From: Acidobacteriota bacterium
Lineage (GTDB): Bacteria > Acidobacteriota > Vicinamibacteria > Vicinamibacterales > CAVVIG01
Direction of reading: 5' to 3'
NCBI GenBank assembly: GCA_003222535.1
Contig: QHWJ01000183.1
Location: 1-34,115, forward strand
Length of the DNA: 34,115 bases
Shown here: one piece after another, positions 1 through 7,393 of the stretch
How the letters are laid out: every line of letters starts with the position of its first letter
Numbering within the stretch: the stretch's first letter is position 1
Translations under genes and position numbers: made by a program
Notes under the pieces: model-generated
Told to the model about the DNA's origin: nothing
The model's input: the letters and a program-made list of their open reading frames with translations, nothing else
Database searches by the model: none

Positions 1-111
1 TGGGACACGCCCTTTCGCGTTTCGGAACACGCACGGTCCGAACAAATCACCAAATCGACAACTGTCTGACGATTCCGGGCGGCCAGTCTATTGCACGCTG
101 AGTCAGACAAT

Positions 112-333
112 ATGAAAAGTGCAACCGGCTTACAGAATTCGACACGTACGGGAAGAGCGGCACGGATTGTAGCCTTGCTCGCGCTGACGATGGCGATCGG
201 GATGAACCTGGCCGTATTCTTCAGGGACCGGGCCGTGGTCCCGACGACTCCCACCGAGTCGGCTCCGCCCGAGAGAAACAACACGCACAAAACGGGTCCG
301 TGGCACTATCCCCCCGTCAGCACACGCGTCTAG
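112..333 (+). CDS. small single-pass membrane protein, hypothetical
   Basis: This is a 73-residue reading frame from ATG 112; a TTG at 91 is an alternative start. It has a basic N-terminus, then one hydrophobic stretch (about residues 18-38, including IVALLALTMAIGMNLAVFF) and a proline-rich polar tail, so the expected topology is one membrane anchor with a short outer tail. Third codon positions are mostly G or C, as in the neighbours. It converges on the amidase gene with 8 bp between the stop codons. I do not recognise a family, and it could still be a chance frame. Confidence 0.45.
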   Translation: MKSATGLQNSTRTGRAARIVALLALTMAIGMNLAVFFRDRAVVPTTPTESAPPERNNTHKTGPWHYPPVSTRV

Positions 334-341
334 GAGCGTGT

Positions 342-1784
342 TCACATTTCTCGCACACCCTCCCCGTTCACGTCGTCGCGCCGGAGCCTGGATACGTCCG
401 GCATCGGGATTGGCTGCAGCGACTCGAAGGCCCGCGCGGCGCGGAGCACACGCGCATCCTGGTACCGGGGTCCGACGATGTGCAGACCGACCGGCAGGCC
501 GGCCCCGGTCAGCCCGCAGGGGATCGACGCAGCCGGCTGCTGGGTCAGATTGAACGGATAGGAGAACGGCGTCCACTCGGTCCAGCACTTCTCCTTCATC
601 ACGCCGGCGACGTCTCTGCCCGCGTCGAAGGCTGCGAGCGGCAGCGTCGGCGTCAGCAGCAGATCGTATTTCTCGTGGAACTGGTTCATCCGGATCCCGA
701 GCGCGCCGCGTTTCTGCACGGCCTCGACGAGATCGAGCATACCGATCCTCGCGCCATTCTCGGCCACCTCGACAAGACCCGGGTCCATCACGGCCTTCTG
801 CTGCGCGGTGAAATTCTTCAGGAGATACGCCGCCCCGGTGAACCAGTGGCGACGGAAGATTTCCTCCACTCCTTCGAAGCCCGGGTCCGCCTGCTCGACG
901 CGGGCACCGAGCTCGACGAACCGCATCGCGGCCTTTTCCACCAGCGCCGCGACCTCCGGTTCCACGTCGGCGTATCCCAGGTTCGCGGAGTAGGCAACGC
1001 GCCACCCGCGCACGCCTTCGTCCAGGCCGGCCAGGTAGTCGCGCCCATCGCCGGGCAGAGCGAGCCAGTCGCGCACATCGGGCTGCGATATCACGTTGAG
1101 CAGGAGCGCGGCGTCGCGCACGGTGCGCGACATCGGTCCGACGTGCGCCACCGTGCCGAACGGCGACAGCGGCCAGGCCGGCACGCGGCCGAACGACGGC
1201 TTCAGCCCGAACAGGCCCGTGAACGCACAAGGTATGCGGATCGAGCCGCCGCCGTCGGTCCCGAGCGTCAGCGGCCCCATGCCCGCGGCGACCGCCGCGG
1301 CGCCGCCGCCCGAGGAACCGCCCGGCGTCTTCGCCGCGTTCCACGGGTTGCGCGTGATCCCGGTGAGCGGGCTGTCGGTGACGCCCTTCCACCCGAACTC
1401 GGGCGTGGTGTTCTTGCCGAGCAGGACCGCGCCGCTCTCGCGCAGCCGCGCCACCGCCGGCGCGTCGTCGGTCCACGGGCCCGCGGGATCGACCGTCTTC
1501 GAACCGCGCAGCGTCGGCCAGCCGCTCGTGAGCAGGAGGTCTTTGATTGATACCGGCACGCCGTCGAGCAGCCCCTTGGGTTCGCCTCGCATCCAGCGTG
1601 CCTCGGACTGCGCTGCCGCCGCGAGCGCATCGGGCGCGACAAAGCAGAACGCGTTGAGGACGGGGTTCAGCCTGTCGACCTGCCGAAGGACCGCGCGCGC
1701 CACCTCGACGGGCGAGGCGCCTTTGCTCCCGTACAGGCGCAACAGGTCCGCGGCCGAACACGTCAACAAGTCTGAAGACGCCAC
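342..1784 (-). CDS. amidase (amidase signature family)
   Basis: 480 residues, the usual length for amidase signature hydrolases, which cleave C-N amide bonds with a Ser-cisSer-Lys triad. The triad is visible: Lys81 in VSIKDLLL, cis-Ser157 in PGGSSGGGAAAVAAG, and nucleophile Ser181 in GTDGGGSIRIP. No signal peptide is visible, so it should be cytoplasmic. The GTG start at 1784 lies 2 nt after the stop of the upstream zinc-ribbon gene, which suggests translational coupling. The substrate cannot be told from sequence: GatA-like, aryl or aliphatic amidases all share these motifs. No gatB or gatC is adjacent, so a role in tRNA amidation is unlikely. Confidence 0.93.
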   Translation of the reverse strand: MASSDLLTCSAADLLRLYGSKGASPVEVARAVLRQVDRLNPVLNAFCFVAPDALAAAAQSEARWMRGEPKGLLDGVPVSIKDLLLTSGWPTLRGSKTVDPAGPWTDDAPAVARLRESGAVLLGKNTTPEFGWKGVTDSPLTGITRNPWNAAKTPGGSSGGGAAAVAAGMGPLTLGTDGGGSIRIPCAFTGLFGLKPSFGRVPAWPLSPFGTVAHVGPMSRTVRDAALLLNVISQPDVRDWLALPGDGRDYLAGLDEGVRGWRVAYSANLGYADVEPEVAALVEKAAMRFVELGARVEQADPGFEGVEEIFRRHWFTGAAYLLKNFTAQQKAVMDPGLVEVAENGARIGMLDLVEAVQKRGALGIRMNQFHEKYDLLLTPTLPLAAFDAGRDVAGVMKEKCWTEWTPFSYPFNLTQQPAASIPCGLTGAGLPVGLHIVGPRYQDARVLRAARAFESLQPIPMPDVSRLRRDDVNGEGVREM

Positions 1785-1786
1785 GT

Positions 1787-2047
1787 CTAGGGGTGGCCTT
1801 CACCACGCGCGCGGCGCCACAACCACCGCGCGGTCGCGGCGACCGTCAAGCCAACCGCGCCGCCGAGAATGGCTCGCGTGTGGTGCGTACCCGGTGGACG
1901 GCTGGGCGGCGGCGGACGCCGGCGGCGATCGTCGACTCGAATCCATTGCGTCAGAAAGGCTGACGCTTCAGAAGCACATACCGGGCACCGGTCCTCTTCA
2001 TGAAGCTCTTCACAATCAAGGCAGAGGCGAGTACCACGAAGCTGCAT
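1787..2047 (-). CDS. zinc-ribbon microprotein with C-terminal membrane segment
   Basis: 86 residues from ATG 2047. Two CxxC pairs near the N-terminus (CLDC and CPVC) form a zinc-ribbon-like knuckle. A basic, proline-rich linker follows, then a short hydrophobic segment (ILGGAVGLTVAATARWLW) and a basic tail, so it is probably a tail-anchored protein facing the cytoplasm. I chose this start because a TACACT hexamer lies 6 nt upstream and because the longer frame upstream has no protein-like composition. It is the first gene of a two-gene unit with the amidase. Its function is unknown; the zinc binding is inferred from the cysteines. Confidence 0.72.
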   Translation of the reverse strand: MQLRGTRLCLDCEELHEEDRCPVCASEASAFLTQWIRVDDRRRRPPPPSRPPGTHHTRAILGGAVGLTVAATARWLWRRARGEGHP

Positions 2048-2053
2048 CCACCT

Positions 2054-2059
2054 AGTGTA
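2054..2059 (-). promoter_or_regulatory. -10-like box for a leaderless start
   Basis: TACACT on the minus strand, 6 nt before ATG 2047. Spacing and sequence match the -10 boxes at 20774, 26990, 28163 and 33710, so transcription would begin at or next to the start codon. Confidence 0.45.
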
Positions 2060-2095
2060 CTCAACGGCGCGGGTTCGAGCCCAGGCGGGCTGCCT

Positions 2096-2109
2096 TGACA
2101 CTTGTGTCA
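2096..2109. promoter_or_regulatory. perfect 6-bp-arm palindrome, candidate operator
   Basis: TGACAC-TT-GTGTCA lies in the 89-bp gap between two divergent genes (starts at 2047 and 2137). TTGACA at 2095-2100 overlaps its left arm and looks like a -35 hexamer, but no good -10 box follows at 17 nt. Its position suits a regulator acting on both genes. No cognate regulator is identified. Confidence 0.3.
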
Positions 2110-2136
2110 CCGGCGCGGCGCTTGCGTGGAAAGGCG

Positions 2137-2436
2137 ATGCGGGGTATCGTCTGCGCCTGCGTGAATCGGCAGCCACGACTCCACATACCTGATTTCAGCC
2201 ATCCGCGGTTACGAGAGGACCTGGAGCTGAAGGTCGCGACCGGACAGGGCGCCTTCTCGGTCGCCCGCGATCGTTTCGAGACGGTGAATCGCTCGATCGC
2301 GACGCTGTTGAAGCACGTGCGTGCGCGTCGCGAGATCGTGCACGACCTTCGAGCGGTGTTGCAGGATCTGCGGCACACGCTCAGCGACGAATCTCGCACA
2401 GACGCCGAACCACGCCGACCACTTCCTGAAAGCTGA
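2137..2436 (+). CDS. small hypothetical protein, probably helical
   Basis: 99 residues from ATG 2137, preceded by GGAAAGG as a close ribosome-binding site; TTG 2095 is an upstream alternative. The part from about residue 25 onward is rich in Leu, Glu, Arg and Val with heptad-like spacing, suggesting a helical or coiled-coil protein. Codons there have G or C at nearly all third positions, which is the main reason for calling it. No family is recognised. Its last 56 nt overlap the 3' end of the convergent response regulator gene, and third-position bias weakens there. Confidence 0.5.
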   Translation: MRGIVCACVNRQPRLHIPDFSHPRLREDLELKVATGQGAFSVARDRFETVNRSIATLLKHVRARREIVHDLRAVLQDLRHTLSDESRTDAEPRRPLPES

Positions 2437-2746
2437 CCGGTTTATTGAACGACGCCGCGGCTTCCAGTTCCTGAACACGATCGCCCTCGACGCCCGACAG
2501 GACGACGATCGGAATGTCGGCGAGCCCGGGATCGCCGCGCTGCTCGCGCCGGAACGTCCAGCCGTCCATCACCGGCATCCGCAAATCCAGCAGGATGACG
2601 CACGCGTCGCCGCCGCCGCGCAGGTAGCTCAGCGCCTCCTCGCCGTTCGCGGCCGGCACTGGTGAGAATCCCTCCAGCTTGAGGAACTTGCTCATCAGCC
2701 GGACCAGATTCGGGTCGTCGTCGACGACCAGGACGTTCGCAGCCAT
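2381..2746 (-). CDS. single-domain response regulator (CheY-like receiver)
   Basis: 121 residues, one receiver domain and no output domain. The acidic pocket is VVDDD (Asp9-Asp11), the phospho-acceptor is Asp54 in LLDLRMP, the Thr/Ser switch is Ser84, and the conserved Lys is Lys102 in FNKPV. ATG 2746 was chosen because the protein starts directly with the first strand (ANVLVVDDD) and GAGGG lies just upstream; the open frame extends 30 codons further without domain character. No kinase is adjacent; the nearest histidine kinase is at 13718-15451. It probably acts through protein-protein contact or a phosphorelay. Confidence 0.93.
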   Translation of the reverse strand: MAANVLVVDDDPNLVRLMSKFLKLEGFSPVPAANGEEALSYLRGGGDACVILLDLRMPVMDGWTFRREQRGDPGLADIPIVVLSGVEGDRVQELEAAASFNKPVSFQEVVGVVRRLCEIRR

Positions 2747-2813
2747 GGTGCACCCTCGTCCCGAGAGTATGGCAGATTGACAGCCGCGCCCGCTCCGCGT
2801 AGTGCCGGGAACC

Positions 2814-3775
2814 ATGGAACGACGAGATTTCCTCAAGATCGTCGGCGCGGCCTCTTTGGTGCCGGCAGCGCACGCGGCACCGGAAGCCGGGCCGTTGGCG
2901 GCCGCGGCCTCTCCTGCCGCGACGGTGCTCTACGACGACCGGTCGGTCGCGCTCGACCGCATCGGACCGGACCCGACGCATGCCGCAGACGCGCTGTGGG
3001 TCCGCAAACGCGATCTGCCGCGGATCAACGACTTCGAGGTGAAGCCGCAGGGCGCGTGCCGCGCGGACCTGTGCATCCCGATCCCGAAGAACATGCTTCG
3101 CGGAGAGTATTTCAACCTCAGCGCGTTCGCCAGGAAGATCGGACAGCCGGTGGTCGCCGACGCCGGCTCCCGGGTGTGGAGCCTCGGCGAAATGCAGGCG
3201 CTCGGCAGCGCGTTCATCAGCTCGCGTGTTGCGCCGGATTTCACCGTGCCGGACCACGCGGGTCGTCCCGTCCACCTTTCCAGTTTCCGCGGACGGAAGG
3301 TGCTGGTGGTCACATGGGCGTCCTGGTGAGGGTGCCGGCTGGATCTGCCAGGTTGGCAGAACATCTACACCGAGCTGAAAAGACAGGAACTTCGAAATCA
3401 TCGCCGCGGCGCAGGACACCGGCGGCGAAGCGGCGGCCGGCAAATGGTACGACGCCGCGAAGGCGACCTTCACCGCGTTCGTGGACGCGAAGCACACCGT
3501 CAGCTCCGCGTTCCAGTTCGTCAATGTTCCGATGGGTGTGTGGATCGACGAGCAGGGCCGCGTCGTGCGGCCGGCCGAGCCCGCGTGGACCTCGACCCGC
3601 ACTGACACGTTCGGCGGCAAGCCGCTCGCGATCGAGGGAGAGATCTACGTCGCCGCGCTGCGCGACTGGGTCGCGAACGGCGACAAGAGCGAAATGGATG
3701 GAGAACTTCCAGAAGCAGCAGGAGCCGTACTACCCGAAGCTTGACATCAAGCCGAAGGCCGAAAAGCCAGAATAA
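2814..3775 (+). pseudogene. Tat-exported ResA/TlpA-like redoxin; UGA read as selenocysteine; two frameshifts
   Basis: Reading through TGA and correcting two +1 shifts gives about 319 residues. The N-terminus MERRDFLKIVGAASLVPAAHA is a twin-arginine signal. From about residue 150 a thioredoxin-fold domain follows (APDFTVPDHAG, then GRKVLVVTWASW). Codon 172 is TGA at 3327-3329, in W-A-S-W-U-G-C, where a redox Cys or Sec is expected. I recall a family named for the WAxxUGC motif, resembling ResA thiol-disulfide reductases. In-frame homology-like sequence continues after TGA (RLDLPGWQNIYTELK). One surplus A at 3378-3381 and one at 3692-3694 shift the frame; removing both restores a continuous protein ending KPKAEKPE. 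It is either a decaying selenoprotein gene or an intact one with two base errors. Confidence 0.7.
3344..3360 (+). promoter_or_regulatory. candidate bacterial SECIS hairpin
   Basis: UCUGCCA (3344-3350), loop GGU (3351-3353), UGGCAGA (3354-3360): a perfect 7-bp stem. The loop starts 21 nt after the UGA at 3327-3329 and begins with G. As I know the bacterial SECIS consensus, it asks for a small hairpin with a G at the start of the apical loop, about 16-37 nt after UGA. The hairpin is also coding. Confidence 0.6.
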
Positions 3776-3844
3776 CTTGGTGACTTGGTGACTTGGTGAC
3801 TTGGTGATCGTCATTCACCAACTCACCAACTCCCCAAGTCACCC
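3774..3844. repeat. octamer tandem repeat in facing arms, between convergent genes
   Basis: The left arm has four copies of ACTTGGTG-type 8-mers. The right arm holds the complement (CACCAACT, CCAAGTCACC). The arms overlap the stop codons of both the redoxin gene and the glycosyltransferase gene, so the element fills the whole gap. RNA from either strand would fold into a long imperfect hairpin and could act as a two-way terminator. Confidence 0.8.
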
Positions 3845-5011
3845 ATTCTCTCTCGCGCGCAGTATCCGATCGCGTCTGTTCACGACGTTTTCGTAGATTT
3901 CGACCGCCCTGCGTCCGACGGCGTCCCAGCTCAACTCGCGCGCGAAGTGGTCGGCGAGCCGCGCGCGCTCCGCGTCCAGATCGCGCCGGCTCACGTCCAC
4001 CAGCGCACGCGAGAAGGCGGCTGCGTCCCCCGGCGTCCAGAGCGCGCCCACCACGCCTCCGGTCAAGAGCCGGAAGGTCGGGATGTCGGTGACGACCGGC
4101 ACCGCGCCGCATGCGCACGCTTCCATCAAGGCGTACCCGCTTCCTTCTCGGTGGCTGCCCAGGACGAACATATCCGCGGCGCTGTAGAACTCCGGCAGCC
4201 GCGCGTGCGGAACCGTACCAACCAGTCGCACGCGCTCCTTCAACACCGCGGATCGCTCGATCCGTTCCCGGACAGCCGGCAACAGATCCTCGGCGGTGTA
4301 GATCATCGTCACCGTCGCCGCCGGGAGCGCGCCGAGGCTGCGCTCGAAGCCGTCGAGCACGGTGAGCGGATCCTTGTTCGCGTTCAGCCGCCCGACCCAC
4401 AACAGCGCGGGAGATCCGTCCATGCCGCTCCGTGATCGAGCGGCGGCGCGATTCACGGGCTGGACCATGGTGCTCGCCTCCATCACCTGATACGTCGGCC
4501 GACCAGGCGCGACGAAGCCGGCGCGCCGCCAGGACGCCGCGTGTTCTTCCGCCGCGAACAGAAATGCGTCGATCGCCCCGCGCGCCACGCGGGCAAGCCG
4601 CCGGAGTCCCGGCGCCCGGCCGATCGCGCCGCCGGCAGAGTGGCTCTGCACGACAATCGCGGTCCGAGCGGGAATGACGCGGCGGAGCATCCAGGTGCGC
4701 GCAGGAAACACCAGCCCGTTGACATGCGCGATGTCCGGACCGATGTCGGCTACCGCCTGCGAAAGCCGGCCGGGCTGAAAAACGTAGGCGACGCCGTTTC
4801 GTGTGAGTCGCGAGGCGCGGTGAAATCGCTGGACGACTGCAACCGGGCCGGCACCGGCGCCAATGAGCGCCTCGCTCCAGCCGGTGAGGGTGAAATAGCG
4901 GTCCAGAAGCTCGTCAGGATCGGTCAACCCCTTGTCAAAAGTATAGTTAACCTGGACCACCGAAACAGGTCGCCGGCGAGTTTTCACTTTGATGCGGCGC
5001 CCCATCGACAT
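3839..5011 (-). CDS. GT4-type glycosyltransferase
   Basis: 390 residues with the GT-B layout of family 4 enzymes, which move a sugar from a nucleotide donor to an acceptor. The C-terminal half shows WVGRLNANKDP (about residues 205-215), then SHREGSGYALMEACACGAVP with the E-x7-E pair (Glu289 and Glu297) that contacts the donor sugar. There is no signal peptide, so it acts in the cytoplasm. ATG 5011 was chosen; GTG 5026 and ATG 5005 are also possible, and no good ribosome-binding site decides. It stands alone, divergent from the PQQ dehydrogenase, with no surrounding polysaccharide cluster, so the acceptor is unknown. Confidence 0.88.
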   Translation of the reverse strand: MSMGRRIKVKTRRRPVSVVQVNYTFDKGLTDPDELLDRYFTLTGWSEALIGAGAGPVAVVQRFHRASRLTRNGVAYVFQPGRLSQAVADIGPDIAHVNGLVFPARTWMLRRVIPARTAIVVQSHSAGGAIGRAPGLRRLARVARGAIDAFLFAAEEHAASWRRAGFVAPGRPTYQVMEASTMVQPVNRAAARSRSGMDGSPALLWVGRLNANKDPLTVLDGFERSLGALPAATVTMIYTAEDLLPAVRERIERSAVLKERVRLVGTVPHARLPEFYSAADMFVLGSHREGSGYALMEACACGAVPVVTDIPTFRLLTGGVVGALWTPGDAAAFSRALVDVSRRDLDAERARLADHFARELSWDAVGRRAVEIYENVVNRRDRILRARENG

Positions 5012-5033
5012 ATATTCTTTTTTCACCAGTAGT

Positions 5034-5051
5034 GTCCGGCTTCAGCCGGAC
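5034..5051. repeat. CTTCAG-core hairpin, P1 type
   Basis: GTCCGGCTTCAGCCGGAC, with 8-bp arms around a two-base centre, upstream of the PQQ dehydrogenase. Its reverse complement recurs exactly at 9114-9131 inside the Lhr gene. Confidence 0.85.
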
Positions 5052-5076
5052 CGTGATCAACGCAGAAGGGCATACG

Positions 5077-7263
5077 ATGACACGAACATTCAAAGGCGTC
5101 GCGCTGTCGGCGGTCTCGATCGCCAGCGTGCTCGGCGTCATGACGATCGGGCCGCGCATGATCGCCGAGTTGTCGGGCCAGGCTCCGGGGTTCCCGAGCA
5201 CCAAAAACGGTGAGTGGCCGTACTACACCGCCGACGTCAAGGGTTCGCGGTACTCTCCGCTCGATCAGATCAACGCCGGCAACTTCAATCAGCTCGAAGT
5301 CGCCTGGCGGTTCAAGACCGACAACCTCGGCACGCGCCCCGAGTTCAAGCTCGAAGGCACGCCGCTCATGGTGAAGGGCGTCATCTACGCCACCGGCGGC
5401 ACGCGGCGCTCGGTCGTGGCGCTCGACGCGAAGACCGGCGAGCTGATCTGGGTGCACGCCGAGAGAGAAGGCGCGCGCGCCGTCAACGCGCCGCGTCAGC
5501 TGTCGGGCCGCGGTCTCTCCTACTGGACGGACGGCAAAGGCGACGACCGCGTCATCTACGTGACGACCGGCTATCGCCTCGTGTCGCTCAACGCGAAGAC
5601 CGGCGTGCCGACGAGCGGCTTCGGCACCAACGGCGTCGTCGACATGAAGATCGGCGCCGTGGTCGGCAAGGGCCAGCAGATCGATCTCGAGACCGGTGAG
5701 ATCGGCCTTCACTCGACACCGACCGTCGCGAAGGACGTGATCATCGTCGGCTCGTCGTTCCGTGAAGGCCTCACCGTCAAGACCCATAACAACACGAAGG
5801 GGCTCGTCCGCGCATGGGACGCGAGGACCGGCAAGCTCCTCTGGACCTTCAACACGATCCCGCGCCCGGGCGAGTTCGGCAACGATACCTGGGAAAAAGA
5901 ATCGTGGGCGATCAACGGAAACACGGGCGTCTGGACGCAGATCACCGTCGACGAAGAGCTCGGCCTCGTGTATCTGCCGGTCGAGGATCCGACGTCGGAT
6001 TTGTACGGCGGCCATCGTCCCGGCAACAATCTGTACGGCGACAGCCTCGTCTGCGTCGATCTGAAGACCGGGCAGAAAAAGTGGCACTACCAGATCGTGC
6101 ATCACCCGATCTGGGACCTCGACATGCCGGCGGCGCCACTAATCGCGGACATCGTGGTGAACGGCAAGCCGATCAAGGCGGTGGCGCAGGCGACCAAGCA
6201 GGGACTGCTGTACGTCTTCGACCGCGTCACCGGACAGCCGGTGTGGCCGATCGAGGAGAAGCCGGTTCCCCAGACCGACGTGCCCGGCGAGAAAACGTCG
6301 CCGACTCAGCCGATCCCGACCAGGCCGCCGGCCTACTCGCGCAACGGTGTCCTCGAAAGCGACCTGATCGACTTCACGCCGGAGCTCAAGGCGGCTGGAC
6401 TGGAAGCCGCGAAGCGCTATCGGCTCGGCCCTGTGTTTCTCCCGCCGCTCGTCAGCAAGGCGGAAGGGCCGATTGCGGCGTTGACCTCGGGAACGCTGAG
6501 CGGCGGCGTGAACTGGCCGGGATCGGCGTACGACCCCGAGATGCACGCCTTCTTCACCCACGCGTGCAACGCGTGCATCTCCCCGCTGGGTCTCGTCGCG
6601 CCGCCGAAGGACTTCTCGGATCTCGATTACGTGATGGGCACGGCCGGCGCGACCTTCCGGCCGATCACGGGTGGCGGCGAAGGCGAAGCGGCCGACGCGC
6701 CTCGTCCCGCCCAGCCGGCCGCTCCCCCGCCGCCTCCGACGCCGCCTCCAGCGGCCGCGGGTGGTGGACGGGGTGCAGCCGCTCCTCCGGCCGGCGGCGG
6801 ATTCGGCGCGACGGTCCAGGGCCTCTCGATCGTCAAGCCGCCGTATGGGCAGATCGTCGCCATCAATCTCGACAAAGGCGATCTCATGTGGTCGACGCCG
6901 CATGGCGACACGCCGGACGGCGTGCGCAACCATCCGGCGCTCAGAGCATTGACCATCCCGAAGACCGGTCAGAGCGGCAACGTCGGCGTGGTGGTCACCA
7001 GGACGCTCGTCGTGGTCGGCGACCCCAGCGTGACGACGACGCCCGAGCATCCGCGCGGGGCGATGCTGCGCGCGTACGACAAGCAGACCGGCCGCCAGGT
7101 CGGCGCGGTGTGGATGCCTGCGCCGCAGAGCGGTTCGCCGATGACGTACATGGCGGACGGCCGGCAGTACATCGTCGTGGCGATCAGCGGCGGCAACTAC
7201 TCGGGCGAGTACATCGCCTTCGCTTTACCGGCATCGGCGACTCGGACGTCAACGAGACAGTAA
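5077..7263 (+). CDS. PQQ-dependent dehydrogenase (quinoprotein, membrane/periplasmic type)
   Basis: 728 residues from ATG 5077, preceded by AGAAGGG. The open frame extends back to 5032 through a repeat hairpin and is not protein-like there. An N-terminal hydrophobic export segment (GVALSAVSIASVLGVMTIG) is followed by GEWPYYTADVKGSRYSPL, the usual opening of PQQ glucose/alcohol dehydrogenase-like propellers. Propeller blades with LDAKTGELIW, WDARTGKLLWTF, VDLKTGQKKW and YDKQTGRQVG are visible. No cytochrome c domain (CxxCH) is fused. A Pro/Gly/Ala-rich linker (about residues 540-577) interrupts the C-terminal propeller. It probably oxidises a sugar or alcohol in the periplasm; the substrate is unknown. 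No pqq synthesis gene is in the window. Confidence 0.92.
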   Translation: MTRTFKGVALSAVSIASVLGVMTIGPRMIAELSGQAPGFPSTKNGEWPYYTADVKGSRYSPLDQINAGNFNQLEVAWRFKTDNLGTRPEFKLEGTPLMVKGVIYATGGTRRSVVALDAKTGELIWVHAEREGARAVNAPRQLSGRGLSYWTDGKGDDRVIYVTTGYRLVSLNAKTGVPTSGFGTNGVVDMKIGAVVGKGQQIDLETGEIGLHSTPTVAKDVIIVGSSFREGLTVKTHNNTKGLVRAWDARTGKLLWTFNTIPRPGEFGNDTWEKESWAINGNTGVWTQITVDEELGLVYLPVEDPTSDLYGGHRPGNNLYGDSLVCVDLKTGQKKWHYQIVHHPIWDLDMPAAPLIADIVVNGKPIKAVAQATKQGLLYVFDRVTGQPVWPIEEKPVPQTDVPGEKTSPTQPIPTRPPAYSRNGVLESDLIDFTPELKAAGLEAAKRYRLGPVFLPPLVSKAEGPIAALTSGTLSGGVNWPGSAYDPEMHAFFTHACNACISPLGLVAPPKDFSDLDYVMGTAGATFRPITGGGEGEAADAPRPAQPAAPPPPPTPPPAAAGGGRGAAAPPAGGGFGATVQGLSIVKPPYGQIVAINLDKGDLMWSTPHGDTPDGVRNHPALRALTIPKTGQSGNVGVVVTRTLVVVGDPSVTTTPEHPRGAMLRAYDKQTGRQVGAVWMPAPQSGSPMTYMADGRQYIVVAISGGNYSGEYIAFALPASATRTSTRQ

Positions 7264-7278
7264 TGCGTCGTCGCTATC

Positions 7279-7393
7279 ATGGCTGACGGCTAATGGCTAA
7301 TGGCTAATGGCATATGGCCCAGGGTTGATGGATCTTGGGCCCTTTGTTTTTGAGCCGTTCTCCATCAGCCATCAGCCATCAGCCATTAGCCAT
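7279..7393. repeat. heptamer tandem repeat in facing arms (GGCTAAT type)
   Basis: The left arm (7279-7317) repeats GGCTAAT; the right arm (7362-7393) repeats CAGCCAT and ends ATTAGCCAT. The last unit contains the ATG of the Lhr gene. A terminator-like hairpin lies between the arms. The same unit type recurs at 23275-23338. Confidence 0.85.
7316..7353 (+). terminator. probable intrinsic terminator of the PQQ dehydrogenase
   Basis: GGCCCA (7316-7321) pairs with TGGGCC (7336-7341), followed by CTTTGTTTTTG. The stem plus T-rich tail fits a Rho-independent terminator 50-90 nt after the stop codon, inside the heptamer element. Confidence 0.55.

Noticed and set aside
130-1806. 558-codon minus-strand open frame
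   Set aside because: It is an off-frame shadow of the amidase gene: Arg-rich composition and no domain, while the amidase frame has the full triad.
3378-3382. Programmed +1 frameshift in the redoxin gene
   Set aside because: CTG-AAA-A-GAC has no known shift signal or stop codon in place, and a second shift of the same kind follows; decay or base error is simpler.
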